Source of the DNA: Clostridium sp. UBA5530
Lineage (GTDB): Bacteria; Bacillota; Clostridia; Clostridiales; Clostridiaceae
Direction: 5' to 3'
DNA length: 7,552 nt
Assembly: GCA_002423705.1 (NCBI GenBank)
Contig: DINW01000051.1
Location: forward strand, 13,966-21,517
The position numbers and the translations under genes were made by a program. The notes under the pieces were generated by a model. The model saw only the letters and a list, made by a program, of their open reading frames with translations. It was not told the origin of the DNA and searched no databases. The first letter of the stretch is position 1, and each line of letters starts with the position of its first letter. Below are positions 1 through 7,233 of this stretch, in pieces.

Positions 1-386
1 CTGACATAGGGGAGATTGAAAGAATACTTGAATACACACAGCCTAATAAGGTTCCGGACTTACCAGAAGTTATAGAAGGGGTAATAAAGTATGAAGGGAA
101 AATACTTCCCATACTTAACCTTTTTACTAGATTTGATATAGAAATTAATAATAAGAATAAAAAGATAGTTGTTATAAAGGACGAAGAAGAGAGAGTAGGC
201 ATAGTAGTTAATGATGTTTCAGAAGTAAAGGATATTGCTGTAGATGCCATAGAAAATCCACCAGAAATAACTAGTAGTATTTCAAAAAGATATTTAAAAG
301 GATTAATCAAGCTAGAAGATAGAATAGTAATATACTTAGCATTAAATAAAGTGTTAAGAGAAGAAGAAAAGGAAAAAATTTATTAG
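1..386 (+). CDS. cheW: CheW-like chemotaxis coupling protein, 5'-truncated by window edge
   Basis: This is the C-terminal 127 codons of a CheW-domain adaptor, the cytoplasmic scaffold that links chemoreceptors to CheA. The reading frame is open from base 3 and ends at TAG 384-386. Visible CheW hallmarks are a KVPDLPEV segment, a GVI...GKILPILNL strand pair, VGIVVNDVSEV, and a final YLKGLI..EDRIVIYLALNKVL. About 15-25 N-terminal residues should lie upstream, judging from the usual CheW length of 140-160. No receiver domain follows, so it is CheW and not CheV. The normally conserved NLRG motif reads KYEG here, and other charged positions are inverted (see findings). It lies 8 nt before cheD and is probably co-transcribed with it. 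The family call is firm; that it does ordinary coupling is inferred. Confidence 0.88.
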   Translation, partial: DIGEIERILEYTQPNKVPDLPEVIEGVIKYEGKILPILNLFTRFDIEINNKNKKIVVIKDEEERVGIVVNDVSEVKDIAVDAIENPPEITSSISKRYLKGLIKLEDRIVIYLALNKVLREEEKEKIY

Positions 387-394
387 GTGTTAAG

Positions 395-889
395 GTGAGT
401 ATGAATACAGAAGAAATAAGAGTTGGAATTGGGGATTTAAATATAGCTAAAGATCCTCAAAAACTTATAACTGTGGGGCTAGGGTCCTGCATAGGAATAG
501 CATTGTATGATAAGGCTAGTGGCATAGCAGGTCTATCCCATATAATGCTTCCTGACAGTAAACAATTTTCTAGCGTAACAAATCCTATGAAATTTGCAGA
601 CTTAGCTATTCCTATCCTTATAAACAAAATGGAACTAAAGGGAGCAAAGAAAAGAAACCTGGTAGCTAAAATAGCTGGGGGGGCCTCTATGTTTAACTTT
701 AGCGATAAAAACATAATATCAGATATAGGGCATAGAAATGGTATTATGGTTAAAGAGGTATTGAATGAGCTGGGGATCAAACTTATATCCGAAGAAATTG
801 GTGGTAATAAAGGAAGGACTATGATAGTAGATTCTACTAATGGCTTAGTTTCCATTAGAACTGTAGGAGAAGGCACAAAAGAAATTTAA
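395..889 (+). CDS. cheD: Chemoreceptor glutamine deamidase CheD
   Basis: CheD hydrolyses specific receptor glutamines to glutamate and, in Bacillus and Thermotoga, binds CheC and stimulates its CheY-P phosphatase activity. At 164 aa it has normal length. The expected cysteine-hydrolase triad is visible: T26, C32 in LGSC, and H49 in GLSHIMLP, with the same spacing as in Thermotoga CheD. The conserved KIAGGASMF core and the C-terminal GNKGRTMIVDS stretch are also present. The start is GTG 395, with AGGTG at 385-389. ATG 401, preceded by AGGTGA at 393-398, is an equally good start and would remove two residues. The gene carries a run of seven G at 677-683 (codons 95-97). It is separated from its usual partner cheC by cheB, cheR and cheA. 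Confidence 0.95.
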   Translation: MSMNTEEIRVGIGDLNIAKDPQKLITVGLGSCIGIALYDKASGIAGLSHIMLPDSKQFSSVTNPMKFADLAIPILINKMELKGAKKRNLVAKIAGGASMFNFSDKNIISDIGHRNGIMVKEVLNELGIKLISEEIGGNKGRTMIVDSTNGLVSIRTVGEGTKEI

Positions 890-902
890 TGGAGTGAGGC
901 AA

Positions 903-1934
903 GTGGATAAAATAAGAGTTATGGTTGTTGATGACTCTGCTTTAATGCGGAAGATAATAAGAGATATGATAGAAGAAAATGAAGATATGGAAGTTGTGGC
1001 AGTTGCAAGAAATGGCATAGAACTTTTGAATAATGTAAATATGTTGAGGCCAGACGTTATTACTTTAGATATTGAAATGCCAAAGATGGATGGTCTTACA
1101 GCTTTAAAGGAACTTAAAAGAAAAGGAGTCACAGCAAAAATTATAATGTTAAGTTCCCTTACAGATAAAGGTGCAGATATAACTTTAGAGTGCTTAGAAA
1201 ATGGAGCCTTTGATTTTATACAAAAGCCTTCGGGGGCTATATCTTTGGATATAAATAAAGTTCAAGGAGAGCTGGTAAATAGAATCAGATCTACTGTAAA
1301 TAGCAAAAAAATAGAGCCAAGAAAGGCGATAGTTCCTAAAACAAAGGCTATAAGTAATAATACTAATATGAAAATAGATGCATTAGTATTGGGAGCATCT
1401 ACAGGAGGGCCTAAAGCTATAACAGAAGTTATAACAAAACTTCCAGGAAATTTAGGATTTCCAATTCTAATAGTTCAACACATGCCTAAAGGATTCACAA
1501 AAGCCTTTGCAGATAGATTAAATAAAAATAGTAAATTAACTGTAGTTGAAGGTAAAGATGGAGACCTTATTGAGAATAATACGGTGTATATAGCACCAGG
1601 AGGATACCATATGGAGGTCAGTAGAGAACGAAGGCTTTCTATGAATCAGGAACCACCTATATGGGGAGTAAGACCTGCCGTAGACAAACTTTTCATCAGT
1701 GCTGCAGAGGTATATAAAAGTAAATTAGCATCTGTAATTCTTACAGGAATGGGAAGAGATGGAGCAAAGGGTACAGAGATAATAAAAGGTATTGGTGGAA
1801 TAACCATATCAGAAGATGAGAGTACTTGTACAATATATGGTATGCCAAAAGCCGCCTATGAGACAGGTAAGGTGGATGAGGTTATACCCTTATATAAAAT
1901 ACCTGATAAAATAAAAAATTTAAGTAAAGTTTAG
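903..1934 (+). CDS. cheB: Protein-glutamate methylesterase/deamidase CheB
   Basis: CheB is a response regulator whose C-terminal domain demethylates receptor glutamyl methyl esters and deamidates glutamines. It is activated by phosphotransfer from CheA. Numbered from GTG 903 (343 aa), the receiver domain (about 3-125) shows the acidic pair D10-D11, phospho-acceptor D56 (TLDIEMPKMDG), S84 and K108 (QKPSG). A linker at about 130-155 leads to the methylesterase domain with S166 in GASTGG, H193 in VQHMPKGF and D286 in GMGRDG, the known Ser-His-Asp triad. GVRPAVDKLF is also typical. I prefer GTG 903 because GGAG at 891-894 lies 8 nt upstream. GTG 894 is in frame but would have no ribosome-binding site and would overlap that GGAG. 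The gene sits between cheD and cheR, grouping the receptor-modifying enzymes. Confidence 0.96.
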   Translation: MDKIRVMVVDDSALMRKIIRDMIEENEDMEVVAVARNGIELLNNVNMLRPDVITLDIEMPKMDGLTALKELKRKGVTAKIIMLSSLTDKGADITLECLENGAFDFIQKPSGAISLDINKVQGELVNRIRSTVNSKKIEPRKAIVPKTKAISNNTNMKIDALVLGASTGGPKAITEVITKLPGNLGFPILIVQHMPKGFTKAFADRLNKNSKLTVVEGKDGDLIENNTVYIAPGGYHMEVSRERRLSMNQEPPIWGVRPAVDKLFISAAEVYKSKLASVILTGMGRDGAKGTEIIKGIGGITISEDESTCTIYGMPKAAYETGKVDEVIPLYKIPDKIKNLSKV

Positions 1935-1944
1935 GAGGAACAGT

Positions 1945-2712
1945 ATGGATTTTAACAGATTTGAAGCTTGGGTTCTTAGAGATATTGGCATAGATTTAAA
2001 AGCTTATAAATCTAATCAACTCCATAGAAGGATTTTAAGCTTAATGTCTAGAATAGGTATTAAAGATGAGGAAGAGTATATTGCTCTACTATCCAGAGAT
2101 CAGGATGAAAGACAAAGATTTTTAGACTTTATAACCATAAATGTTAGCGAATTTTTTAGAAATCCTGAGATGTTTGAAGAGTTAAAAAGGATGCTGAACA
2201 TCAGGGTGAACTCAGAAGGTAAAGGGCTAAGAATTTGGAGTGCTGCTTGTTCTATCGGTGCAGAGCCCTATTCTTTGGCAATGATACTAAAAAATATAAA
2301 CCCATCTTTACGACACTATGTATTAGCTACTGATATAGATAATACAATATTGAAAAAGGCTAAGGAAGGTACATATTCAGAAAGTGAAATAAAGAATGTA
2401 AAAAAAGAAGATATGACCAAATATTTCAAAGTTAAGGATGGAAAATATTATCTTGATGATAATATAAAAAATATGATAACATTTAAAAAACATGATTTAA
2501 TAAGAGATAAGTATGAAGAGAACTTCGACCTTATAGTATGCAGAAATGTAGTCATATATTTTAACCAGGATGTAAAAGAAAACATATATAGAAAATTTAG
2601 CGAAAGCTTAAAAAAAGGTGGCTTGCTATTTGTAGGTGCTACAGAAAGCATATATAATTATAAAGAATATGGCTTTGAAAAGGCTTCTACATTTATCTAT
2701 AGAAAGCTTTAA
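1945..2712 (+). CDS. cheR: Chemotaxis protein methyltransferase CheR
   Basis: CheR transfers methyl groups from S-adenosylmethionine to receptor glutamates, opposing CheB. The 255-aa protein has the helical CheR N-domain (about 5-75, with INVSEFFRN at 65-73) and a Rossmann methyltransferase domain. The latter has the SAM-binding motif I at about 96-112 (WSAACSIGAEPYSLA), the ATDID acidic motif at 128-132 and the CRNVVIYF motif at 199-206. VGATESI near the C-terminus is also typical. No TPR extension is present, so this is the simple single-module form. AGGAGG at 1933-1938 lies 6 nt before ATG 1945 and overlaps the cheB stop codon, consistent with translational coupling. Confidence 0.96.
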   Translation: MDFNRFEAWVLRDIGIDLKAYKSNQLHRRILSLMSRIGIKDEEEYIALLSRDQDERQRFLDFITINVSEFFRNPEMFEELKRMLNIRVNSEGKGLRIWSAACSIGAEPYSLAMILKNINPSLRHYVLATDIDNTILKKAKEGTYSESEIKNVKKEDMTKYFKVKDGKYYLDDNIKNMITFKKHDLIRDKYEENFDLIVCRNVVIYFNQDVKENIYRKFSESLKKGGLLFVGATESIYNYKEYGFEKASTFIYRKL

Positions 2713-2727
2713 GGAGGGATAATTTTG
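2711..2727 (+). promoter_or_regulatory. Shine-Dalgarno site deciding a TTG start for cheA
   Basis: AAGGAGGG at 2711-2718 overlaps the cheR TAA (2710-2712) and is 7 nt from TTG 2725-2727 when measured from AGGAGG. A near-perfect site paired with a weak start codon supports TTG as the true cheA start and suggests coupling of cheA translation to cheR termination. The coupling is an inference. Confidence 0.8.
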
Positions 2728-4737
2728 GATACTTCACAATATCTTTCAATATTTTTAGAGGAATCAATGGATAATCTTCAAGTGTTAAATGAAAACTTGT
2801 TAGAGTTAGAGGAGGAGCCAGATAATATAGACAAACTTAATGAAATATTTAGGGTTGCCCACACATTAAAAGGCATGGCGGCTACCATGGGATTTAGTTC
2901 CATGGCAGAACTAACTCATAACATGGAGGATGTATTAGCTAAATTTAGAGATGGAGTGATAAAGGCAGATGCAAATATAGTAACTGTACTTTTTGAATGC
3001 TTAGATGCTCTAGAGAATATGGTGGATAATATATCAGAAGGACAAGGAGAAGATTTTAACATCGAACCTCTTATAAAAAAACTTACAAGTGTAGAAAAAC
3101 AAGAAGAAAATATCCAAGGACAGGGAGATGCAGAAAAAGAAATAGCAGCTTCTAAAGAAGAAGGTATTAAGGAACAAATACAATTGAACGAATATGATAT
3201 TAGTGTTATAAAACAGGCAGAAGAAAAGAATTTTAATGCTTATGAATTAAAAATAACACTGGATGAAAATACCTTATTAAAATCAGCTAGAGCTTTTCTA
3301 ATATTTAAGAGCTTAGAGGAATATGGAGAGATAATAAAATCAAATCCAAGCACTGAGGACATAGAAAATGAAAATTTTGAGTTTGACATGGATTTGGTTT
3401 ATATCACATCAAAGGAAGAGAATGAAGTTTATGATATAGTGATGTCTATTTCAGAAATTGATAAAGTTACAGTAATAGCCATAGGTGAGGAAACCATAAA
3501 GCCAAAGGAAATAGACGGTAAAAATCAAGTAGAGAAGAAAGAGGAAACCCTTCAGAAAAAACCAGCTACAAAAAGTGAAAAAGATTCCTCTACACCTCAC
3601 AACAGGAAGCCACATCAATCTGTAAGGGTGGATTTGGAAAGATTAGATAGATTTATGAATATGGTTTCAGAGCTTGTCATACATAGGACTAGATTAGAAC
3701 AAATAAGCATGAACCATAGACTTACTGATTTAAATGAAACCTTAGAGCAAGTGGCAAGAACCACCTCAGAGCTCCAAGATTTAGTTATGAAAATAAGAAT
3801 GCTTCCAATAGATACTGTATTCAATAGATTCCCAAGGATGATAAGAGATCTTTCTTTGGAACTAGACAAAGAAATAAACTTCACTATAACTGGACAGGAT
3901 ACTGAACTAGATAGAACAGTTATTGATGAAATAGGAGAACCATTAATACATCTTTTAAGAAATGCTGCAGACCATGGTATTGAAACCAAGGAAGAAAGAA
4001 TAGCTAGTGGTAAAAATCCAATAGGAAATATAAGGCTTACAGCTTATCAAGAGGGAACTAAGGCAGTTATAAGGGTTGAAGATGATGGTAAAGGCATAGA
4101 TGTAGATAAGGTTAAGAAAAAAGCTGAAGATAAAGGCATAAGTACTGCAGGTATGAGCTCTAATGATATAATAAACCTAATATTTATGCAAGGGTTTAGC
4201 ACCAAAGAACAAGTTACTGATGTATCAGGACGTGGAGTAGGTATGGATGTTGTAAAAACAAAGATAGCTACTTTAGGTGGAACTGTAGAAGTAGTAAGTG
4301 AAAAGGGTAAAGGATCTACCTTTACTATTAAGCTTCCATTAACATTACAAATAATACAAGCTCTACTTGTTAAAGTTGGACAAGAAACTTTAGCAATATC
4401 CTTAGGATATATTGATAGAGTAATAGAGTTTAAAGACGATATAATAAAGAAAACAAACAACAAAGAAGTTATAATTTATAGAGGCAATGTAATACCTCTT
4501 GTAAGGGTCAATGAAGTTCTTCAAATGGAAAGTGATGATAGTGAAAGAAGCTTTATTATCATAGTAAAGGTAGGAGAAAAAACTGTAGGACTTTTAGTGG
4601 ATTCACTTTTAGGACAACAAGAAATAGTAATAAAACCACTAGGAAAGACTCTTCATGATCTAAAGGAATATATAGGAGCTACTATTCTTGGAGATGGACT
4701 TGTAACATTAATATTAGATGTAGCTGCATTAGTTTAA
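2725..4737 (+). CDS. cheA: Chemotaxis histidine kinase CheA
   Basis: CheA is the receptor-controlled autokinase that donates phosphate to CheY and CheB. The 670-aa protein shows all five regions. P1 (about 1-105) has phosphorylated H46 in AHTLKG. After a charged linker rich in E, K and Q, P2 (about 170-255) is the CheY/CheB-docking domain and resembles Thermotoga-type P2. P3 (about 298-365, VRVDLERLDRFMN) is the dimerization hairpin. P4 (about 366-540) is the ATPase with N-box HLLRNAADHG (409-418), G1 EDDGKGID (452-459) and G2 GRGVGMD (502-508). P5 (about 541-670) is a CheW-like coupling domain. The start is TTG 2725, placed 7 nt after AGGAGG (2712-2717). The next in-frame ATG, at 2767, lacks a ribosome site and would cut into P1. 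Confidence 0.97.
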   Translation: MDTSQYLSIFLEESMDNLQVLNENLLELEEEPDNIDKLNEIFRVAHTLKGMAATMGFSSMAELTHNMEDVLAKFRDGVIKADANIVTVLFECLDALENMVDNISEGQGEDFNIEPLIKKLTSVEKQEENIQGQGDAEKEIAASKEEGIKEQIQLNEYDISVIKQAEEKNFNAYELKITLDENTLLKSARAFLIFKSLEEYGEIIKSNPSTEDIENENFEFDMDLVYITSKEENEVYDIVMSISEIDKVTVIAIGEETIKPKEIDGKNQVEKKEETLQKKPATKSEKDSSTPHNRKPHQSVRVDLERLDRFMNMVSELVIHRTRLEQISMNHRLTDLNETLEQVARTTSELQDLVMKIRMLPIDTVFNRFPRMIRDLSLELDKEINFTITGQDTELDRTVIDEIGEPLIHLLRNAADHGIETKEERIASGKNPIGNIRLTAYQEGTKAVIRVEDDGKGIDVDKVKKKAEDKGISTAGMSSNDIINLIFMQGFSTKEQVTDVSGRGVGMDVVKTKIATLGGTVEVVSEKGKGSTFTIKLPLTLQIIQALLVKVGQETLAISLGYIDRVIEFKDDIIKKTNNKEVIIYRGNVIPLVRVNEVLQMESDDSERSFIIIVKVGEKTVGLLVDSLLGQQEIVIKPLGKTLHDLKEYIGATILGDGLVTLILDVAALV

Positions 4738-4818
4738 TTTAGTAATGTAAGATGAAATAAGCTCTGATTTCTTTATAGGTAAATGACAAAGTTAGGTATA
4801 GATGAAGGAGGGGAGTAA
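4738..4818 (+). other. 81-nt intergenic gap between cheA and cheC
   Basis: This is the longest non-coding stretch in the window; all other gaps are 25 nt or less. It holds the strong cheC ribosome-binding site AAGGAGGGGAG (4805-4815, with AGGAGG ending 7 nt before ATG 4819) and an in-frame TAA at 4816-4818, which makes 4819 the earliest possible cheC start. The hexamer TAGGTA occurs twice (4776-4781 and 4793-4798). I see no stem-loop followed by T, no convincing sigma-A or flagellar sigma promoter, and no credible small reading frame. Confidence 0.6.
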
Positions 4819-5427
4819 ATGGGTGGCAATGAATTTAGTTCGATACAGCTGGATGCTCTTAAAGAGGTAGGAAACATAGGAGCGGGCAACGCAGCTACAG
4901 CTCTTTCGCAACTGTTAAATGGAAAAGTAGATATGACCGTGCCAGCGGTTAATATAGTCTCCTTTGAAGATATATTTAGCAAAATAGGTGGAGAGGAACT
5001 GGTAGTAGGAATAATAGTAAGAGTACTAGGGGATGTCCCAGGAAATATATTGTTTGTGTTGCCCAAAAAGGGAGCAATGAATGTAATTCAAGCTCTACTA
5101 GGACAATCTACTGAAGAATTTGATGATATGAGTTATTCAGTACTTTGTGAAATTGGCAATATAATATCAAGCTCCTATATGAATGCAATAGCTAGATTTA
5201 CTAATCTAGTTATGATGCCATCGGTACCAGCAGTCACCTATGATATGCTAGGAGCTATATTGTCCACAACATTTATTGAGTCAGGACAATTTGATGATAG
5301 TGTATTAGATTTAGAAACAATGTTTTTATTAGATAATGAGGAAGATAAGAATATAGGCGGGCACTTCTATTATGTGCCTATGCCTGGGTCATTAGAACAA
5401 ATATTAAATTCTCTCGGAGTAATATAG
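4819..5427 (+). CDS. cheC: CheY-P phosphatase CheC
   Basis: CheC dephosphorylates CheY-P and is the binding partner of the deamidase CheD. The 202-aa protein is a two-repeat CheC fold. Both copies of the phosphatase signature (D/S-x3-E-x2-N-x22-P) are intact: D12, E16, N19 and P42 in the first repeat, and S107, E111, N114 and P137 in the second. This distinguishes CheC from the one-motif CheX. There is no SpoA/FliN domain at the end and no N-terminal CheY-binding peptide, so it is not FliY. The C-terminus (GGHFYYVPMPGSLEQIL) is typical of CheC. ATG 4819 follows a strong ribosome site. It sits directly before cheY, its substrate, with a 17-nt gap. Confidence 0.95.
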   Translation: MGGNEFSSIQLDALKEVGNIGAGNAATALSQLLNGKVDMTVPAVNIVSFEDIFSKIGGEELVVGIIVRVLGDVPGNILFVLPKKGAMNVIQALLGQSTEEFDDMSYSVLCEIGNIISSSYMNAIARFTNLVMMPSVPAVTYDMLGAILSTTFIESGQFDDSVLDLETMFLLDNEEDKNIGGHFYYVPMPGSLEQILNSLGVI

Positions 5428-5444
5428 TTTTGGAGGTATAAGAA

Positions 5445-5804
5445 ATGGCGAAAGTATTAATTGTTGATGATGCTGCTTTTATGAGAATGATGATAAAAGA
5501 TATCTTAGAAAAAAATGGATTTGAGGTAATAGGAGAAGCCAGCAATGGATTAAAGGCTTTAGAAATTTACAAAAAGGAAAAGCCAGATGTAGTGACAATG
5601 GATATCACAATGCCAGATATGGATGGTATTGAAGCAGTAAAAGAAATAAAGAATTTTGATCCAGCAGCCAAGGTAATAATGTGTAGCGCTATGGGACAGC
5701 AAAGTATGGTTATGGATGCTATAAGAGCAGGAGCAAAAGACTTTATAGTTAAGCCTTTCCAAGCGGATAGAGTGTTGGATGCTGTAAGAAAGGTATTGGG
5801 ATAA
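5445..5804 (+). CDS. cheY: Chemotaxis response regulator CheY
   Basis: CheY is the diffusible single-domain receiver that carries phosphate from CheA to the flagellar switch. All 119 residues form one receiver domain, with no output domain. The acidic pair D8-D9, phospho-acceptor D53 (TMDITMPDMDG), signalling S81 in MCSAMGQ and K103 in VKPF are present. The CSAMGQQ...DAIRAGAKDFIVKPF segment is typical of Gram-positive CheY. GGAGGT (5432-5437) lies 7 nt before ATG 5445. In the Bacillus model CheY-P binds FliM and FliY and promotes smooth swimming, the opposite of E. coli; that polarity is inferred for this organism. Confidence 0.97.
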   Translation: MAKVLIVDDAAFMRMMIKDILEKNGFEVIGEASNGLKALEIYKKEKPDVVTMDITMPDMDGIEAVKEIKNFDPAAKVIMCSAMGQQSMVMDAIRAGAKDFIVKPFQADRVLDAVRKVLG

Positions 5805-5816
5805 GGAGGCTATTAA

Positions 5817-6212
5817 ATGCAAGTACTTATTTTTAAACTAGGAGACGAAAAGTTTGCAGTTGAAACATCTAAGGTTCAAGTTATAAATGATATGATGGAA
5901 GTAACTAAGGTGCCTAATGCACCTAGTTACATAAGAGGTCTTATAAACTTAAGAGGAAATATAATCTCCTTATTAGATATAAATCTTCTTTTATCTATGA
6001 GCAATAGGGAAGGAACTCAAGAAAATGTTATAATACTTAACATGGAAGAAGAGCAAGTGGGTATAAGTGTAGATGAAGTAGAAGAAGTAATAGATGTAGA
6101 AGAAGAGCTCATGGAAAAAATGCAAGATCAAGGAAGCAAACAATATATAAAAGGCATTATAAACTTTGGAGATAAAATAGTAACCTTGATAGATATAGAC
6201 AAATTGATTTAA
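5817..6212 (+). CDS. cheW: Chemotaxis coupling protein CheW, minimal second copy
   Basis: This is a second CheW adaptor, with a CheW domain filling nearly all of its 131 aa. It begins at the first strand (VLIFKLGDEKFAVE) and ends at the last (KIVTLIDIDKLI), with almost no tails. The conserved YIRGLINLRGNIISLLD motif (38-52) is intact, unlike in the other CheW at the window's 5' end. VGISVDEVEEV (about 82-92) and YIKGII near the C-terminus complete the fold. AGGAGG at 5804-5809 overlaps the cheY stop and lies 7 nt before ATG 5817. Its place between cheY and fliM suggests co-expression with the switch genes. It is probably the standard receptor-CheA coupler; how labour is divided with the first CheW is unknown. 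Confidence 0.94.
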   Translation: MQVLIFKLGDEKFAVETSKVQVINDMMEVTKVPNAPSYIRGLINLRGNIISLLDINLLLSMSNREGTQENVIILNMEEEQVGISVDEVEEVIDVEEELMEKMQDQGSKQYIKGIINFGDKIVTLIDIDKLI

Positions 6213-6237
6213 TTTATAGAGAAATGAGGTAAGGGTT

Positions 6238-7233
6238 ATGGCAGAGGTTTTATCACAAGGTGAAATAGATGCCCTATTGTCTGCCTTGTCGTCTGGGGAA
6301 TTTGTGCCTGATGACTTAGCTAAAGAAGAAGATAAGCAAAAGGTAAAACCTTATGATTTTAGAAGTCCTCAAAAGTTTTCAAAAGATCATATGAGGACAT
6401 TGGAGCTTATTCATGATAATTATGCAAGAATAATAACTAACTATTTGGCAGCCCAGGTAAGGAGCAATGTTAAAGTAAAAATAGAGACTGTAGAGCAAAT
6501 AACCTATGAAGAATTTATACATTCTGTTCCAAATCCTACTATACTTACAGTATTTAAAATGGCACCTTTAAGTGGATCCATATTGTTTGAAACTAATCCT
6601 CAATTTGTATTTCAAATAATTGATGTGCTAATGGGAGGAAGTGGAGAAAGAAGGATTAAGGATAGGGAGTTTTCGGATATAGATAAAAATATAATATCCC
6701 AAGTAAATGCAGGACTTATATCTAATTTAAAATTAGCTTGGGAAGATGTGCTAGAAGTTTCGCCAGAGGTGGAAGGAATTGAAACAAATCCTGCTTTAAA
6801 TCAGACTTTAGCCCCTAACGAACCAGTGGCACTTATAACATTTTCTGTAGAGATGGGGAAGAACAATACATTTTTGCATATATGTATTCCTTATTTGAGT
6901 ATAGAGAAGGTCTTAGATAAACTAGTAGTTCAGTATTGGTTCCAGCAAAGTGATGATAAGCTTATGGAAGAATCTAAGCTTAAAATTAGAGAAAGACTTA
7001 ATACAATAGATGTGGAATTAACTGCTCTGCTTGGTTCTGCTAAAATTTCTGTAGATGATTTCTTGAAGCTTACTATAGGTGATGTTATACCACTAGAAAA
7101 TAAGTGTTCAGATCCTATAAAAGTGGTCATTGAGGATAAGGAATGTTTTTATGGAAAGCCAGGTACTGTAGGAAAAAGTTTTGGTATGTCCATACTAGAT
7201 ATTATAGATAAGGATGTGGAGAATTATGAGTAA
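6238..7233 (+). CDS. fliM: Flagellar motor switch protein FliM
   Basis: FliM is the C-ring protein that binds CheY-P, contacts FliG and sets rotation direction. The 331-aa length is normal. The N-terminal CheY-binding motif LSQGEIDALL (5-14) is present, followed by a charged linker to about residue 40. The middle domain (about 45-230) is structurally related to CheC but carries no phosphatase motif; it includes the conserved GGSGERR turn (133-139), which lies in the region known to contact FliG. The SpoA/FliN-like C-terminal domain spans about 255-325, with the typical LTIGDVIPLE segment. GAGGT (6226-6230) is 7 nt before ATG 6238. The last codons overlap the start of fliY. Confidence 0.97.
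   Translation: MAEVLSQGEIDALLSALSSGEFVPDDLAKEEDKQKVKPYDFRSPQKFSKDHMRTLELIHDNYARIITNYLAAQVRSNVKVKIETVEQITYEEFIHSVPNPTILTVFKMAPLSGSILFETNPQFVFQIIDVLMGGSGERRIKDREFSDIDKNIISQVNAGLISNLKLAWEDVLEVSPEVEGIETNPALNQTLAPNEPVALITFSVEMGKNNTFLHICIPYLSIEKVLDKLVVQYWFQQSDDKLMEESKLKIRERLNTIDVELTALLGSAKISVDDFLKLTIGDVIPLENKCSDPIKVVIEDKECFYGKPGTVGKSFGMSILDIIDKDVENYE

Noticed and set aside
1..386. First gene as the N-terminal part of CheV
   Set aside because: The frame stops at 384-386 shortly after the CheW fold, with no receiver domain following.
894..902. cheB start at GTG 894
   Set aside because: It has no upstream ribosome site and overlaps the GGAG that best serves GTG 903; the extra residues are not typical of CheB.
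457..1132. Minus-strand open frames opposite cheD and cheB (457-876, 845-1132)
   Set aside because: They lie antisense to clearly conserved genes, encode no recognisable domain, and have compositions expected from reading AT-rich coding DNA backwards.
2610..2616. Seven-A run in cheR as a programmed frameshift site
   Set aside because: The zero-frame codons are TTA AAA AAA GGT, which do not fit the usual A-AAA-AAG slippery phase. CheR continues normally to its family-typical end, and such A runs are common in this AT-rich DNA.
2860..3200. Internal start giving a short CheA lacking H46, as in E. coli
   Set aside because: Some in-frame ATG codons follow H46, but none has a well-spaced ribosome-binding site.
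4774..4802. Possible promoter in the cheA-cheC gap (TATAGA at 4797-4802)
   Set aside because: There is no -35 element at the right distance and no flagellar sigma consensus. The supposed start site would fall in or next to the cheC ribosome-binding site.
2448..5822. Other minus-strand open frames opposite cheR, cheA, cheC and cheY, plus 6930-7130 opposite fliM
   Set aside because: They are shadows of strongly supported plus-strand genes. No ribosome sites or known motifs were seen.
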